Shown here: positions 9,387-18,390 of the stretch, piece by piece
Layout of the letters: every line of letters starts with the position of its first letter
Position numbering within the stretch: the stretch's first letter is position 1
Source: Chara braunii
Taxonomy: Eukaryota > Streptophyta > Charophyceae > Charales > Characeae
Assembly: GCA_003427395.1 (NCBI GenBank)
Contig: BFEA01000825.1
Coordinates: forward strand, 430,115-461,023
DNA: 30,909 nt
Reading direction: 5' to 3'
Notes under the pieces: generated by a model
The model's database searches: none
The model's input: the letters and a program-made list of their open reading frames with translations, nothing else
What the model was told of the DNA's origin: nothing
Position numbers and translations under genes: made by a program

Positions 9387-9535
9387 CTGATATTACTTCC
9401 CTTTCCAATTCTTTGCCAACCGTCGAAGCAGGATAACCACTCGCACCATCTCATCTACCACCCCGTTAATTCGTAGAGTAAGGATTCTCGATGGTGTCGG
9501 CGTCCCATCTTTCCCTTCCATGCTCCTTTCAGGAC

Positions 9536-10120
9536 TCATTCCTTTCTTCTCTCTCTCTCTCTCCGCCATTCTTTTTCCCCTCGCCTTCTTCTACTCTTGG
9601 TCCTTTGCTTCTTCATTTTGTTATTCAGTGAGGGAGACCAACTCCTTATCAACGACATTTCAATTGCTTTCAGTTCTTTCCTATCATCATTGAAGATCAA
9701 CGGTAACGCTATGTACTGTTCCACCCCAACTTTGCCCAGCCATACAGGTTCCTCCTTCTTTTGTTCCCTCTTCTTCGCTTCACAACACACGTCACATGCT
9801 CTTTCCATCTTGAACTCAGCCTTCGTTCCGTCATTCCGATGTAGACCTCTTTGTACCCTGGTCATACCAACGCATATACACAGCCTCTCGGTCCCACCAA
9901 ATCCAGGGTATCTCTTGAACACGCTGTCGAGCGCATCGGCCCCCGCCTCTTTCGCAAATGCGAGAGCCCTCCCGGCCATGTCACGCATGAGTAAAACAAA
10001 ACAAAACAGGAGACAACTTAGGAACGACGCAACAACGCATCCCTCCAGTAGTCCACAAACTTCCCACACCAAGGCACTTCCCCTCACACCACCAGTTCTA
10101 TCAACATCGTGCACACACAC
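9536..10120 (-). pseudogene. GIY-YIG-like endonuclease segment of the retroelement
   Basis: In this 194-residue frame, residues about 68-170 fit the GIY-YIG nuclease layout. CICVGMTR (81-88) stands where the YIG-x-T strand is expected and is followed by R91 and H94 (RGLHRN), the usual Arg-His region. A long basic stretch with a CDVCCEAKKREQ cysteine cluster (109-120) follows, then EMSLIRSWSPSLNNK (154-168), the family's E...LI....P.LN ending with the catalytic Glu. The first GIY strand is not clear. A Cys-rich insert would fit the zinc-finger variants reported for permuted Penelope elements, but I cannot confirm the ligands. The hydrophobic stretch at residues 27-46 may be an out-of-frame readthrough. 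The Arg/Glu-rich C-terminal tail is encoded by a CT-rich microsatellite near 9541-9562. In its family this domain nicks target DNA. Confidence 0.5.
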
Positions 10121-10203
10121 TTCTCCAATAATTCATTACTGCACCCTATCTTCGATCTTAGGCTTCGGAGCGTACTGATTTCTCTCCACACGCGTTCGAT
10201 GCA

Positions 10204-10605
10204 TCACTCAAAATCTTCATCCTCCTCCTCATATTCATTATCTTCATCAGCAACTTTGGTGATTAGCTTGGATCGTATGGATTTTGCCGATCTTGGAACT
10301 TTCAACGCATCCCTCGGCGATTCCTGCAAAGGCAAGTTGATCGGATCATACGCCTTCAACAATCTTCTGGTCACCAATCGTTTTATTGCAATGTCTCTGT
10401 TTGTGTAACATATCTTCTCATTCCTACATGGTTCCTTAAGTTCGTCGATCGTTAGTGCTTCAAAAAGGTCGCGACATTCCTCTTCATATTTCTCTCGATC
10501 ACCCAGTCCATATCCTGCAGACACGTGCTTCATGCTAAGTAACAGCTTCCCAACCGGTTCCAGTATCGTTGATGCAGACACAGTACTTCCTACCTCGCTA
10601 CTCAT
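10204..10605 (-). pseudogene. SAP-like helical segment with acidic tail
   Basis: In this 133-residue frame, the stretch around residues 50-80 (ALTIDELKEPCRNEK ... RDIAIKRLVTRRL) has the hydrophobic spacing of a SAP-type DNA-binding helix-turn-helix, where ELK and a later I-x-RL are typical. The last 15 residues are almost all Asp or Glu, from a GAA/GAT-rich tract. SAP is an inference from pattern alone; it could equally be an unnamed helical domain of the element. It lies between the coiled coil and the nuclease-like frame. Confidence 0.35.
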
Positions 10606-11004
10606 AATTTCTTTGATTCTGTTTTTTTCGCTTTCATTCCTAACTTAGGCCTTATGCCCCTGGGCCCTAGCATCAGCCATCAGCCCCATTCTCTGGCCTT
10701 TCTTTGGCGTCATCAAAGGCGGGCTACTCTCCATCTTCTTCTCCGGATCCCGCCTCCTTTTAGTGTTAATATTTATCCTGGCCGCTCGTCTTCGTAATAG
10801 TAGGAGCTATGTATCTTCTTCCTCTTTCGAGCTCGGTTGCATTGTAATTTCCTTTTTCAACCTTTCCTTCTCCTCCTCAACTGTCTCGCCCCTCTCATTC
10901 ACCTTCTCTTTCCTTCTCTCCTTGCTCTCCTTAACCAGTTCCAAACCATTTTTCCATTCCACATGTACCAGTCTTAGCAATCTCGCATCTCGCTGATTTT
11001 TGTA
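10606..11004. other. Element interior, frame lost
   Basis: On the minus strand this stretch is purine-rich and would encode Lys/Glu-rich sequence in shifting frames, continuous in character with the coiled coil next door. The plus frame at 10763-10996 (Ser/Leu/Phe-rich) is its shadow. Confidence 0.4.
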
Positions 11005-11277
11005 TCACTTCCTTTCTTCCTGTCGTTCTAATCTCTTCCTCTCTCGCTCCAGGCATGCTTCTTCCACATGCCTCTCCCCCTGTTCTCTGGCCTCTTGTTC
11101 CTTTCTCGTCCGTCCCTCTTCTGCTAATTCCAGAAAATACTCTCGCATTAATATGTCGGTATGAGTTGACCCACTACGATCCGCTGAGTTGTCTGTCGAT
11201 AAACTTCGCTGCTGCCCTTCCTGCATAATAGTCGCTCTCCCTTGCCGCGGTCTTGGAGGTGGTGGTACGAATGTCAC
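11005..11277 (-). pseudogene. Charged coiled-coil segment of the element's first protein
   Basis: This 90-residue frame has a Pro/Arg-rich start, then a long Glu/Arg/Lys-rich helix from about residue 43 onward (EYFLELAEEGRTRKEQEARE and after) with coiled-coil spacing. It follows directly, after frame breaks, from the zinc-knuckle region. A knuckle followed by a coiled coil suggests a nucleic-acid-binding Gag/ORF1-like protein. The start codon is arbitrary because the upstream frame is broken. Confidence 0.45.
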
Positions 11278-11306
11278 CCTTCACACTTTTGCATATGGTA
11301 TCCTTC

Positions 11307-11348
11307 GCAGACATTTGCGAAATGATCAGCCTCTCCACACTTCTAGCA
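11307..11348 (-). pseudogene. CCHC zinc knuckle with an in-frame stop
   Basis: Read on the minus strand, the 14 codons give C-x2-C-x4-H-x4-C with GEAD between the second Cys and the His, and FANV between the His and the last Cys. The second codon is TAG. The knuckle lies in a frame other than the 11174-11434 minus ORF that overlaps it. CCHC knuckles of this kind bind element RNA in Gag-like proteins. Confidence 0.6.
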
Positions 11349-11522
11349 GGTTTTTTCCAACATCGGATGAACTTTTGCAGGAACTGGTGGTTGTCCAATT
11401 CTTCCTCCAGTTCCCACCATCCCACCCGAGCCACTTGATTGGCTCATTTTTCTTGGGTCGCTTTCTTCCCCGATTTCACAAGCGGTTATCGGGTAGCTGA
11501 AAATTCAAGAATGAAAATTCTG

Positions 11523-11917
11523 AAGTGAGAGTTTTGGGCAGTCTGAAAATCCTCAATGGTTCTGAAGTGGTGAAAGGTCCGAAGACCCTGAAAACCACCT
11601 GTTTANGCAGGCTGCATCCTGAAGTGGTGAAGGGTGTCCTAAAGTGGTCAAGTGAAAGTTTTGGGCAGTCTGAAAATCCTGAATGGTCCTGAAGTGGTGA
11701 AAGGTCCGAAGACCATGAAAACCACCCTTCACCACTTGAGGATGCATCCTGCCTAAACAGGTGGTTTTCAGGGTCTTCGGAGCTTTCACCACTTCATGAC
11801 CATTCAGGATTTTCATACCTGAATGGTCCTGAAGTGGTGAAAGGTCCGAAGACCCTGAAAACCACTTGTTTAGGCAGGTTGCATCCTGAAGTGGTGAAGG
11901 GTGTCCTGAAGTGGTGA
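11523..11917. repeat. Fold-back cluster of four related segments
   Basis: Forward copies lie at about 11523-11645, 11653-11730 and 11819-11917, and an inverted copy at about 11727-11815. The inverted copy and the third forward copy are almost adjacent (spacer of about 6 bases) and nearly perfect over 85-90 bases, giving a long hairpin. It also pairs with the middle copy over about 55 bases with a 34-base loop. The word GAAGTGGTGA recurs inside each segment. A single N at 11606 falls in the first copy. The cluster interrupts the 5' part of the retroelement core and looks like a small fold-back or MITE-like insertion. Confidence 0.9.
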
Positions 11918-12075
11918 TGAAAAATACGATTGTTGTTAACCTTCTCTCCCCGATTTGCAACGTATCCTTCTTTACTCTCCGTGAACTCCAAGCTTCCTTC
12001 CTCAACTTCTTGATGATATAACTTATTCTGGCACCCACTCCAGGTTAATCTCCTAGCAGGTTATGAGACCGATAC

Positions 12076-12602
12076 AAAGCAATGAAATCATGTCACACTT
12101 AGTCACACTGAAATCATGCCAAACACATAACATACGAGACAGCTCGTGGTTGTAAGCATTAGCAAACAAACAAATGATTATCGTCCGTAGCCAGAAAGCT
12201 CGTAACAACTCCCTAAAGCTCAACCTGAATGCCTGTGCAAACACCACCGACCTTCACGCGACCATGGCAACCTCGAAACACGGTGCCCCACTCACTGTTC
12301 ATGTCCGCTACTTACTTCAAGCACGCGAGGTGCACAGGGAGTCTGACCAACACATTCTATCTATTCATACTATTGGTACCTACATCATTTCAGCGATTGG
12401 CGTTTTCTCCTCCCAAATCCTCTAACTCACTCATTTCCCTGAACTCCTTGGATTCCTGGACCACTACCGGTCCCATGACATACCGGTTTTGGTTTAGTCA
12501 CTTATTTCAGGTCCGAGACCTACCGGGAATGTTCTGGGAAATTAGTTAAGACGCATTCGTACCAGGTCGGGTTATTGCCTATCACATGCCCGTACCTTCA
12601 GG
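12076..12602. repeat. Right LTR-like direct repeat
   Basis: Partner of 6851-7356. It has small extra segments (for example GGAAATTAGTTAAGACG near 12537), so it is slightly longer. The outer flank (CTCTTATC) and the left copy's outer flank (CCGAGAGG) share no obvious target-site duplication. The frames at 12174-12425 and 12229-12549 are repeat sequence. Confidence 0.9.
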
Positions 12603-14478
12603 CTCTTATCTTTTTTTTAGTGTTGGCTGTCAAAGGGGGGGAATGGGAGTATAAATGAATTTTAAAGGGGCTAAAGGGGTTTAAAGGGGGTGTCTTTATG
12701 TGATTTGGTTATTTTCTTTTTTATCTTCTGTTCCGTGAGGAATTGTGATGTGACCCTCGGCCAAAAGTTGTTTGTATTGCAATTTTACACAACATTTTGT
12801 TTTGTTTTTTTTACTTTTTTATTTTTTTTTTGCGCTGGGGCTGCCCGGGCCCAGGCCCGACCAGTCACCTAGTCGCCAAATTGACCGTGATGTCGAGACC
12901 CGGGCGCCCGAGATAACTCCCTAGAAAAAATGGCCGAATGTCATATGTGCATTGTGCAGTAAACAATCGTGCAATGGACTTCCAACAAAGACAAATGCTA
13001 TCGACAACAACACCACTCAACGATGTTTGTCTACGATGATAAGGGGCACCGAGCCGCCAGGAAAGTGCACGTTGTCGAACGGCGCGGTGTCCCGGCCCTC
13101 CGGAGTGTACCAGGCATACCCTGCTCACATCCCTCAACAGTATGTCAGACTCATCTTGTGCGTGGCCTGTTTAAGGACTAATCTGGTTGGCACTCTCACT
13201 GGCAAAAGGAAGGGGTGTGCCACTGAACTTTCCCTTGGTCCATGCAGGCTCGGTGCTCTGCTGTACAACAAAGCATAACCGGCCTGCGCTCGTGGTAGCT
13301 GCTCGGCTCGCCCAGGGACACGAACGTAAAGAGACAAGTGAGGTCTTTTTTACTTCGCGCGGAGCCCCTGTAGTCGAGTTATGGGACAAGTACTATGACA
13401 GTGGTTATAATTAAAGCAAAAGAAAAGAAAAGAGAAAAGTAAAAAAAAAGGAGGAAAGAGAAAATGAAGCGTCATTTTTACCCGCGTTAACAGGACCTTA
13501 AGTTTTGTTTGGACTAATCGGATGATCACTAGTAAGCGACGACTCAATTTTAAATGAGAATTTATTTCCTTCATAGTAGTTCCTACTATTACAATTATTA
13601 TTATTATTATTATTACTAATTTTGTCTTTTCAAACTTTGTTCCCCGTTCTGTCATTTCGCGGGGGAACGAGCTTCCATTTTTTTGCCATGATTACAGATG
13701 GGCGGTCTTGGTTGGCCGGCCCTTTACATCTCATTTTACCGCAGGCACGGTCTACCGAGCACCGCGCTGTAAGTCCCCAAAAAGGGGGCGAACTGCGGCC
13801 GTTTTGGTAGGAGGCTTATCACCCCCTTGTAGAAGGTCATAAGCCCCCTCCTTGCCATCGGATACGGGTACCCATTAGAGGTAGTCTGATGACCCCCTTT
13901 GAAGGAAGGAAGGAGCTATTCGCTATCCCATTATGGGACCATAACACATTGAACTCGCACTGCCAGTCACTTCACGGGAAGTCAAAGAGACTGGAGATTA
14001 ATCGTAGAGAGTCTTGCTCGTGTCATGACCGTTCAGGTTCAACCCTGTTTTAATTTAATTCTTTTATGTAATTTCTTTTGAACTTTAATTACTCATAAGA
14101 AAAATTACAAAGATTATGTGTGTCCCTCATTTAGAACACAGGGATCGCGACTCTCTCAAGTTTTAAAAAGGAGTAGTCGCAAAGTCATTTCGGTGTTGGC
14201 CAATAGAGGTATATGCGGGCTTCTGCTAACGCCGCACTGATTCTGTAAGTTGCAATGGTAGGGCAGAGAAGTAAGGCACACAGGCCGCAGCTATTGAAGC
14301 CTAGTGTCTCAGGAACATACCTGAGCTGTGCGTACAAGGGAGTGAGTCGTTGTTATTGGTGCTAAGCGTGGAGTGTACTGGAACCATGGGTATGGCTTGT
14401 CGTAATGGCATGCACGACTATAAGCCTAAGTACCTCTAATTCGTTTGGAGATGAGAGCAGGAAACAAAATAGGGGGCT
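12603..14478. other. Unassigned region with simple repeats
   Basis: T-rich runs lie near 12610 and 12785-12830, an A/G-rich run at 13414-13466 and a (TTA)n microsatellite at 13595-13615. Reading frames at 12952-13278 (plus), 12865-13137 (minus) and 13171-13389 (minus) overlap and match nothing known. The tract 13640-14160 has the mixed look of a retroelement terminal region, but no second copy is present. Confidence 0.45.
13595..13615. repeat. (TTA)n microsatellite
   Basis: Seven uninterrupted TTA units, flanked by AT-rich sequence. Confidence 0.95.
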
Positions 14479-14736
14479 ATGATTAAAACTATCATGGATT
14501 ATAGCCGTTATAACCAGTACGCTAAATTAAAAATAAACGTAGAAGAGGCTAGAGAAGAGGAAATGACGATGGACCAGAAATTGCAGGCTGCTGTTAGAGA
14601 GGCCAATAATCGGGCCAAGAGGAGGTGCAAGAGAGATGGAGTGACAACGGAGGTTCAAGTAATAGTCACGTACCACGAGACTGAGACTTCCACTGGTACC
14701 ACGGAGCGTGAGCAGGAGCGTTTGGACCATGACTAA
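14479..14736 (+). CDS. Short coding-like ORF, unknown
   Basis: This 85-residue frame opens with ATG right after an A-rich stretch. It is hydrophilic with no low-complexity run. Residues 20-50 (NVEEAREEEMTMDQKLQAAV...) look helical and charged, then a basic patch (NRAKRRCKRDG, 43-53), a beta-like VTTEVQVIVTYHE (54-66) and an acidic tail. It is more protein-like than other frames nearby and may be a remnant of a retroelement Gag, but I recognise no family. No neighbour supports a function, and sequence after its stop is non-coding. Confidence 0.25.
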   Translation: MIKTIMDYSRYNQYAKLKINVEEAREEEMTMDQKLQAAVREANNRAKRRCKRDGVTTEVQVIVTYHETETSTGTTEREQERLDHD

Positions 14737-16083
14737 GAGGCCGAGAGTGAGGCCAGGGACGCGGAGACCCAGTCATGGCATGGACAGGAACAGTGGCAAG
14801 TGATCACCCATTAGCGGAGCCTGTACTAGACGGGCCGAAGGTTATCTCTCAACGACGAAGAGGCTGACCCGTGAGACAATTACGAATGACAGCGAGAGTG
14901 CGACAGGGATGTTCGAGTACTAGCAACGCTGACAAGCAACATAAGTTCGACTTCCATTCCAGCTCCAAGTGGGAGTGCATGGACGACGTCACCTGCACCA
15001 TGATCTCCCTGCTTCATCGGACGTCATGCCTGGTTCTACTCTCTCGGCAGCTATGGTGTGTCTTCCTAGTTAAGGATCGCCAGTTCTGCTGAAACGAAAG
15101 TTATTTCAAGAAAAAGAAGAGAGTCTGAAGCCGCGAGGCGGTTACTAATGCAGAGAGTGAGAGTGGGAAGGGCAATCAGAGAGAGAGATGAGGGGGAGTG
15201 CTACGCTAAGACTACGTAGTCGACATCACCTCATCCGCTTGAGTCACGACATTGCAAACGAAGGCATGTAGTATACATGTTAGTTACAAACAACGAGAAG
15301 GGTTTGACTACATTCAAGCATTCGAAAATCAGACTTTTATTAGGAGATCTACAAGATTTACTCTATCTATGCAAGGATAACACATTTGTTGTCATCCGAG
15401 TCATATCTTGCATGAGTTATTGTGCTGCGAGTAAAGTCACGGAGTCCGTGAGGCGGCTATGAACTGTGAGAGAATGACACAGATACACAGGGGTACAAAC
15501 GATATATACAAAGTACATAAGTCACGCTTCAACTTGGGGGAGACATACGTGTGCATGTCATGTAGTTGAAGGCATCAACTACATGTAAGAAAAATGAGGA
15601 TATTCCTAAAAGTTGTTCATGAAACTAATCGGTGCAGAATGTTCGCGACTTACTTGAGAGTCAAGACTAAGATGTTAAAGATTGGGGAAAGTCTATGAGC
15701 AAGAAGTAAGGTGACGATGACACATATAGTACTAGCAATACTTGCGTGCATGATGATTTCGCTTGAACCTATATGCAGGGACGTGTGTTGCCATTTTCAA
15801 TTTCCTGCGGAAGGTAATAACCATGAGTCGGCAGCTACCGAGCTCACACGAGACACCATGATCAAGGACTTCGGGATGAACTTGTCTGAGTGTCTTACAC
15901 ACCGAGTGAAGTGGTAGACATTATCGCCGCTTTCGGTCTCTGATACGAGTTCTCCTTAGTTGAGTGATCGCATACTCACTAGGCTGGAAGTCTACCTGAG
16001 AAAAATAGTAGAGTCGTGTGGCATTTGTGCACCAATAACTTGAAGATCGGAACTGGGACATTTGTTGACATAATCTTCACGGT
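14737..16083. other. Unassigned; one hairpin noted separately
   Basis: Frames at 14871-15092, 15277-15462 and 15711-15917 (plus, 61-73 residues) show no recognisable motif. Two weakly similar GAGTC...GAGGCGG...GAGAG stretches (near 15121 and 15440) hint at an old internal repeat. Confidence 0.4.
15559..15585. repeat. Perfect 11-bp hairpin
   Basis: CATGTAGTTGA (15559-15569) and TCAACTACATG (15575-15585) are exact inverted repeats around an AGGCA loop. A purine-rich GGGGGAGA string lies about 20 bases upstream. No T run follows, so it is not an obvious terminator. Confidence 0.85.
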
Positions 16084-16167
16084 CTTCATTTTTTACTTCT
16101 CACCTAAAAAAAAGATGCACGCATTCTTCATTTTTTATTTCTCACCTAAAAAGGAGATGCACACGTT
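16084..16167. repeat. 42-bp tandem duplication
   Basis: Copies at 16084-16125 and 16126-16167 share CTTCATTTTTTA(C/T)TTCTCACC and GATGCAC with a few substitutions, mainly in the A run. Confidence 0.9.
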
Positions 16168-17230
16168 CGCTTGTACTTAACTAATTGAAACCATCAGCCC
16201 TCCGCCACGACTATAAAGGGGTGATATGATCTTGAGAGGGTTGAGTCATGAATTGGTTAGTGGAGAAGGTCCTCGATGATTTACTGGTATAAATAAAATA
16301 CTTGACAATTGTTGTCTTCGGTGTCTTGAGAGTGGACAATATGTGACTTGAGTTGAACTGTTGATGTCATCAACCTTTCTCTGCTTACTCCACACGCAAT
16401 CAGCATCCGTCTAGTCCTTTCGATTCTTGGAGAATGTCAATCATTGTTGTTAAGATTTATAGGACTAATCAAGTGGAACCCTTTAAGTTAGTCGTAAGAG
16501 CGATTACTTCAGGTTTGACCTATAGGGTCCTACGATGAACACGACTTAACTCTTGTTGCTCCTTTGTAAAATTTTTCCTGTCAATTTTTTGAGTTTTTCT
16601 AAGTAATCGATAAAATGAGTTCTTCATTAAATGATTGATGGTCGATCTTCGAGATCCGAACAACTAAAAGTCACATGAAGAATTTAGTCTTGAGCTGGGG
16701 TAATCAAGGTTAGTTTATGAAATAATATTTTTGCTCTTTCATGAGGTAGATATAAATTTTAACTCATACTCCTTATCGTTTTCAAACTGGTATTCTCATA
16801 ATTAGCGATGAGCGTGACTATAAATAAAACTTAGGACATCTGTTTATCAAATAAACGATTCACTACATGAGTATAAGGAGGGTGTTGTTGAGAAAAGTGG
16901 TGTATCTCTTGATTAAATTCCTCCTTGATGAGGATTAACAAAAGACCTTAGTAGTAAGCACTAGCAAGAGACGTACGATCAAATGAGAGAGACTGAGAAT
17001 GAGACATGAGAGGGAGAGTGAGGACGCTTGACGAGTGCTGGCCGCTTCTTTTCATTTGTAATTTCTGAGATTATTATGATTTCTCACGTTCCCTCATCCA
17101 TCTTGTTTTTTCCTCGAGTCAGTTAGTCCTGATTCGTTCTTTTTGGCATTGCTTGATGTTATGCTCTCTGTTGATCTTATCACGGTTGTCAATTTCAAAA
17201 ATAACACTTAAATATGCATGCAACATCATT
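16168..17230. other. Unassigned AT-rich sequence
   Basis: No reading frame above 60 residues and no repeat or motif that I can support. Confidence 0.5.
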
Positions 17231-17301
17231 TATAAGAAAACCAAATGGTCATTTTAACCATACTTTACACCAATCTGTAGAGTGCACTTCTTACTAACAT
17301 A

Positions 17302-17315
<14 letters not shown>
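17231..17315. repeat. Left copy of a segment duplicated across the gap
   Basis: From TATAAGAAAACCAAATGG to the start of the A run this segment matches 17662-17749 with only two substitutions. It runs into an A tract of 41 bases (17306-17346). Confidence 0.9.
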
Positions 17316-17347
<32 letters not shown>

Positions 17348-17357
17348 AAAACTTCCC

Positions 17358-17462
17358 NNNNNNNNNNNNNNNNNNNNNNNNNNNNNNNNNNNNNNNNNNN
17401 NNNNNNNNNNNNNNNNNNNNNNNNNNNNNNNNNNNNNNNNNNNNNNNNNNNNNNNNNNNNNN
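17358..17462. other. Assembly gap (105 N)
   Basis: The run of N lies between two long A tracts (17306-17346 and 17495-17551). A frame spanning it on the plus strand is an artefact of lysine codons and N. Confidence 1.
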
Positions 17463-17490
17463 TAAATTTATGTTTCGTCTCTCCCTCTCT

Positions 17491-17551
<61 letters not shown>
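17463..17551 (+). repeat. 33-bp tail sequence followed by 57 A
   Basis: The segment starting TAAATTTATGTTTCGTC and ending CTCTCTATTTA, right after the gap, is identical to 30859-30891 at the end of the window. Here it runs straight into a 57-base A tract, like the 3' end of a polyadenylated retrocopy. Confidence 0.85.
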
Positions 17552-17552
<1 letters not shown>

Positions 17553-17596
17553 ATGATCCCTACTACACTTTTCAAGGTGGTGAAGGTTACCCTAGG

Positions 17597-17655
17597 GGTG
17601 AAAAGTGAGGGTCCCTGTCAACCATTTGTGGTTAACCGACCCCCCAATTTTCACC
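17597..17655. repeat. 59-nt interrupted hairpin
   Basis: Three pairing blocks nest in order: GGTGAAAA/TTTTCACC (17597-17604, 17648-17655), GGGTC/GACCC (17609-17613, 17638-17642) and AACCA/TGGTT (17620-17624, 17629-17633) around a four-base TTTG loop. It could be a MITE-like remnant or a structured RNA. Confidence 0.75.
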
Positions 17656-17661
17656 CTCGTG

Positions 17662-17749
17662 TATAAGAAAACCAAAGGGTCATTTTAACCATACTTCACA
17701 CCAATCTGTAGAGTGCACTTCTTACTAACATATTGTAAAAAAAAAAAAA
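17662..17749. repeat. Right copy of the gap-flanking segment
   Basis: Matches 17231-17315 with two substitutions and then runs into a shorter A tract (17737-17749). Confidence 0.9.
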
Positions 17750-18390
17750 TGAAAAAAAAAATGCGGAGACCGTAAGTGAAGGGTATCGCTCAAAGTCGGA
17801 CGCACATAATAGGAAGGGATTTGCATTAAATAATTTTATTTATTTATTGCAAAAAAAATATCAAAATCTTGCGTGACAGCCTGTTGGCTTTCTGGTCGTC
17901 AAAAGTGGTCTGACTAAAAAACTGTAATACCGTGTATCCATCAACACCTTCTACGATGACAAAGCATGGCGGCAAACCCCAAACTACGGTGACACACTAA
18001 GGAAATGCAGCTGCAAAACATAATTATGACGAACATGTGAATTGACAAACAACCAGTACACCATTTCGATACAATAAACAGTGATCGATATTGTGTCCCA
18101 GATGGTAGACGAGCTTCGCCCACCCTCCGTCGCCTAGAAGACAAACATGCTACGACTACGGGCGGGTCCATTGGACCACCGTCTCCGACTCAAGCCAACA
18201 TTACGATCGTGGATGAAAAATTGTGCAACCCCCACCCACCTTACGTCAATCCTGCGTTAATGTCACGCCCCACCACCCAAACCATCCAGGCAAACCCAAA
18301 ACCCCGTGGCCACCTACACCCTTTAATCCATGGACGACCTCCAGGGCCGCCTTCACATTAAGTGGACGGACGATCGTTGGCACTGGACAC
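17750..18390. other. Unassigned, downstream side of the transposase
   Basis: This may be the 3' flank of the Harbinger element. The minus frame at 17941-18171 and plus frame at 18223-18423 show no recognised domain. I could not find a terminal inverted repeat matching the far side. Confidence 0.4.

Larger units (their letters stand above)
6851..12602 (-). mobile_element. Decayed Penelope-like retroelement core between LTR-like direct repeats
   Basis: Two direct repeats (6851-7356 and 12076-12602) flank about 4.7 kb whose recognisable coding traces all lie on the minus strand. From the element's 5' side these are a CCHC knuckle (11307-11348), a charged coiled coil (11005-11277), a SAP-like segment (10204-10605), a GIY-YIG-like nuclease (9536-10120), an unknown piece (9057-9386) and a Penelope-like RT (7631-8971). 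GIY-YIG upstream of the RT is the permuted order known for Penelope-like elements in green algae and some animals. The flanking repeats could be Penelope pseudo-LTRs, or true LTRs of an unrelated element that enclosed this core. A weak primer-site-like string (TTTGTATCGGTCTCATAACC on the minus strand, 12059-12078) adjoins the right repeat, and a pyrimidine tract lies at 7380-7413. No clear target-site duplication was found. Every frame is interrupted, so the copy is dead. Confidence 0.65.

Noticed and set aside
8059-10408. Plus-strand ORFs within the retroelement (for example 8262-8636 and 9597-10178)
   Set aside because: They are antisense to better-supported RT and nuclease-like frames and are Ser/Phe/Pro-rich, as expected of shadows.
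12603-17230. A second full LTR retrotransposon
   Set aside because: Texture is suggestive, but I found no direct terminal repeats, RT, integrase or protease motif.
17282-17608. Protein-coding ORF across the gap
   Set aside because: It consists of AAA lysine codons and N.
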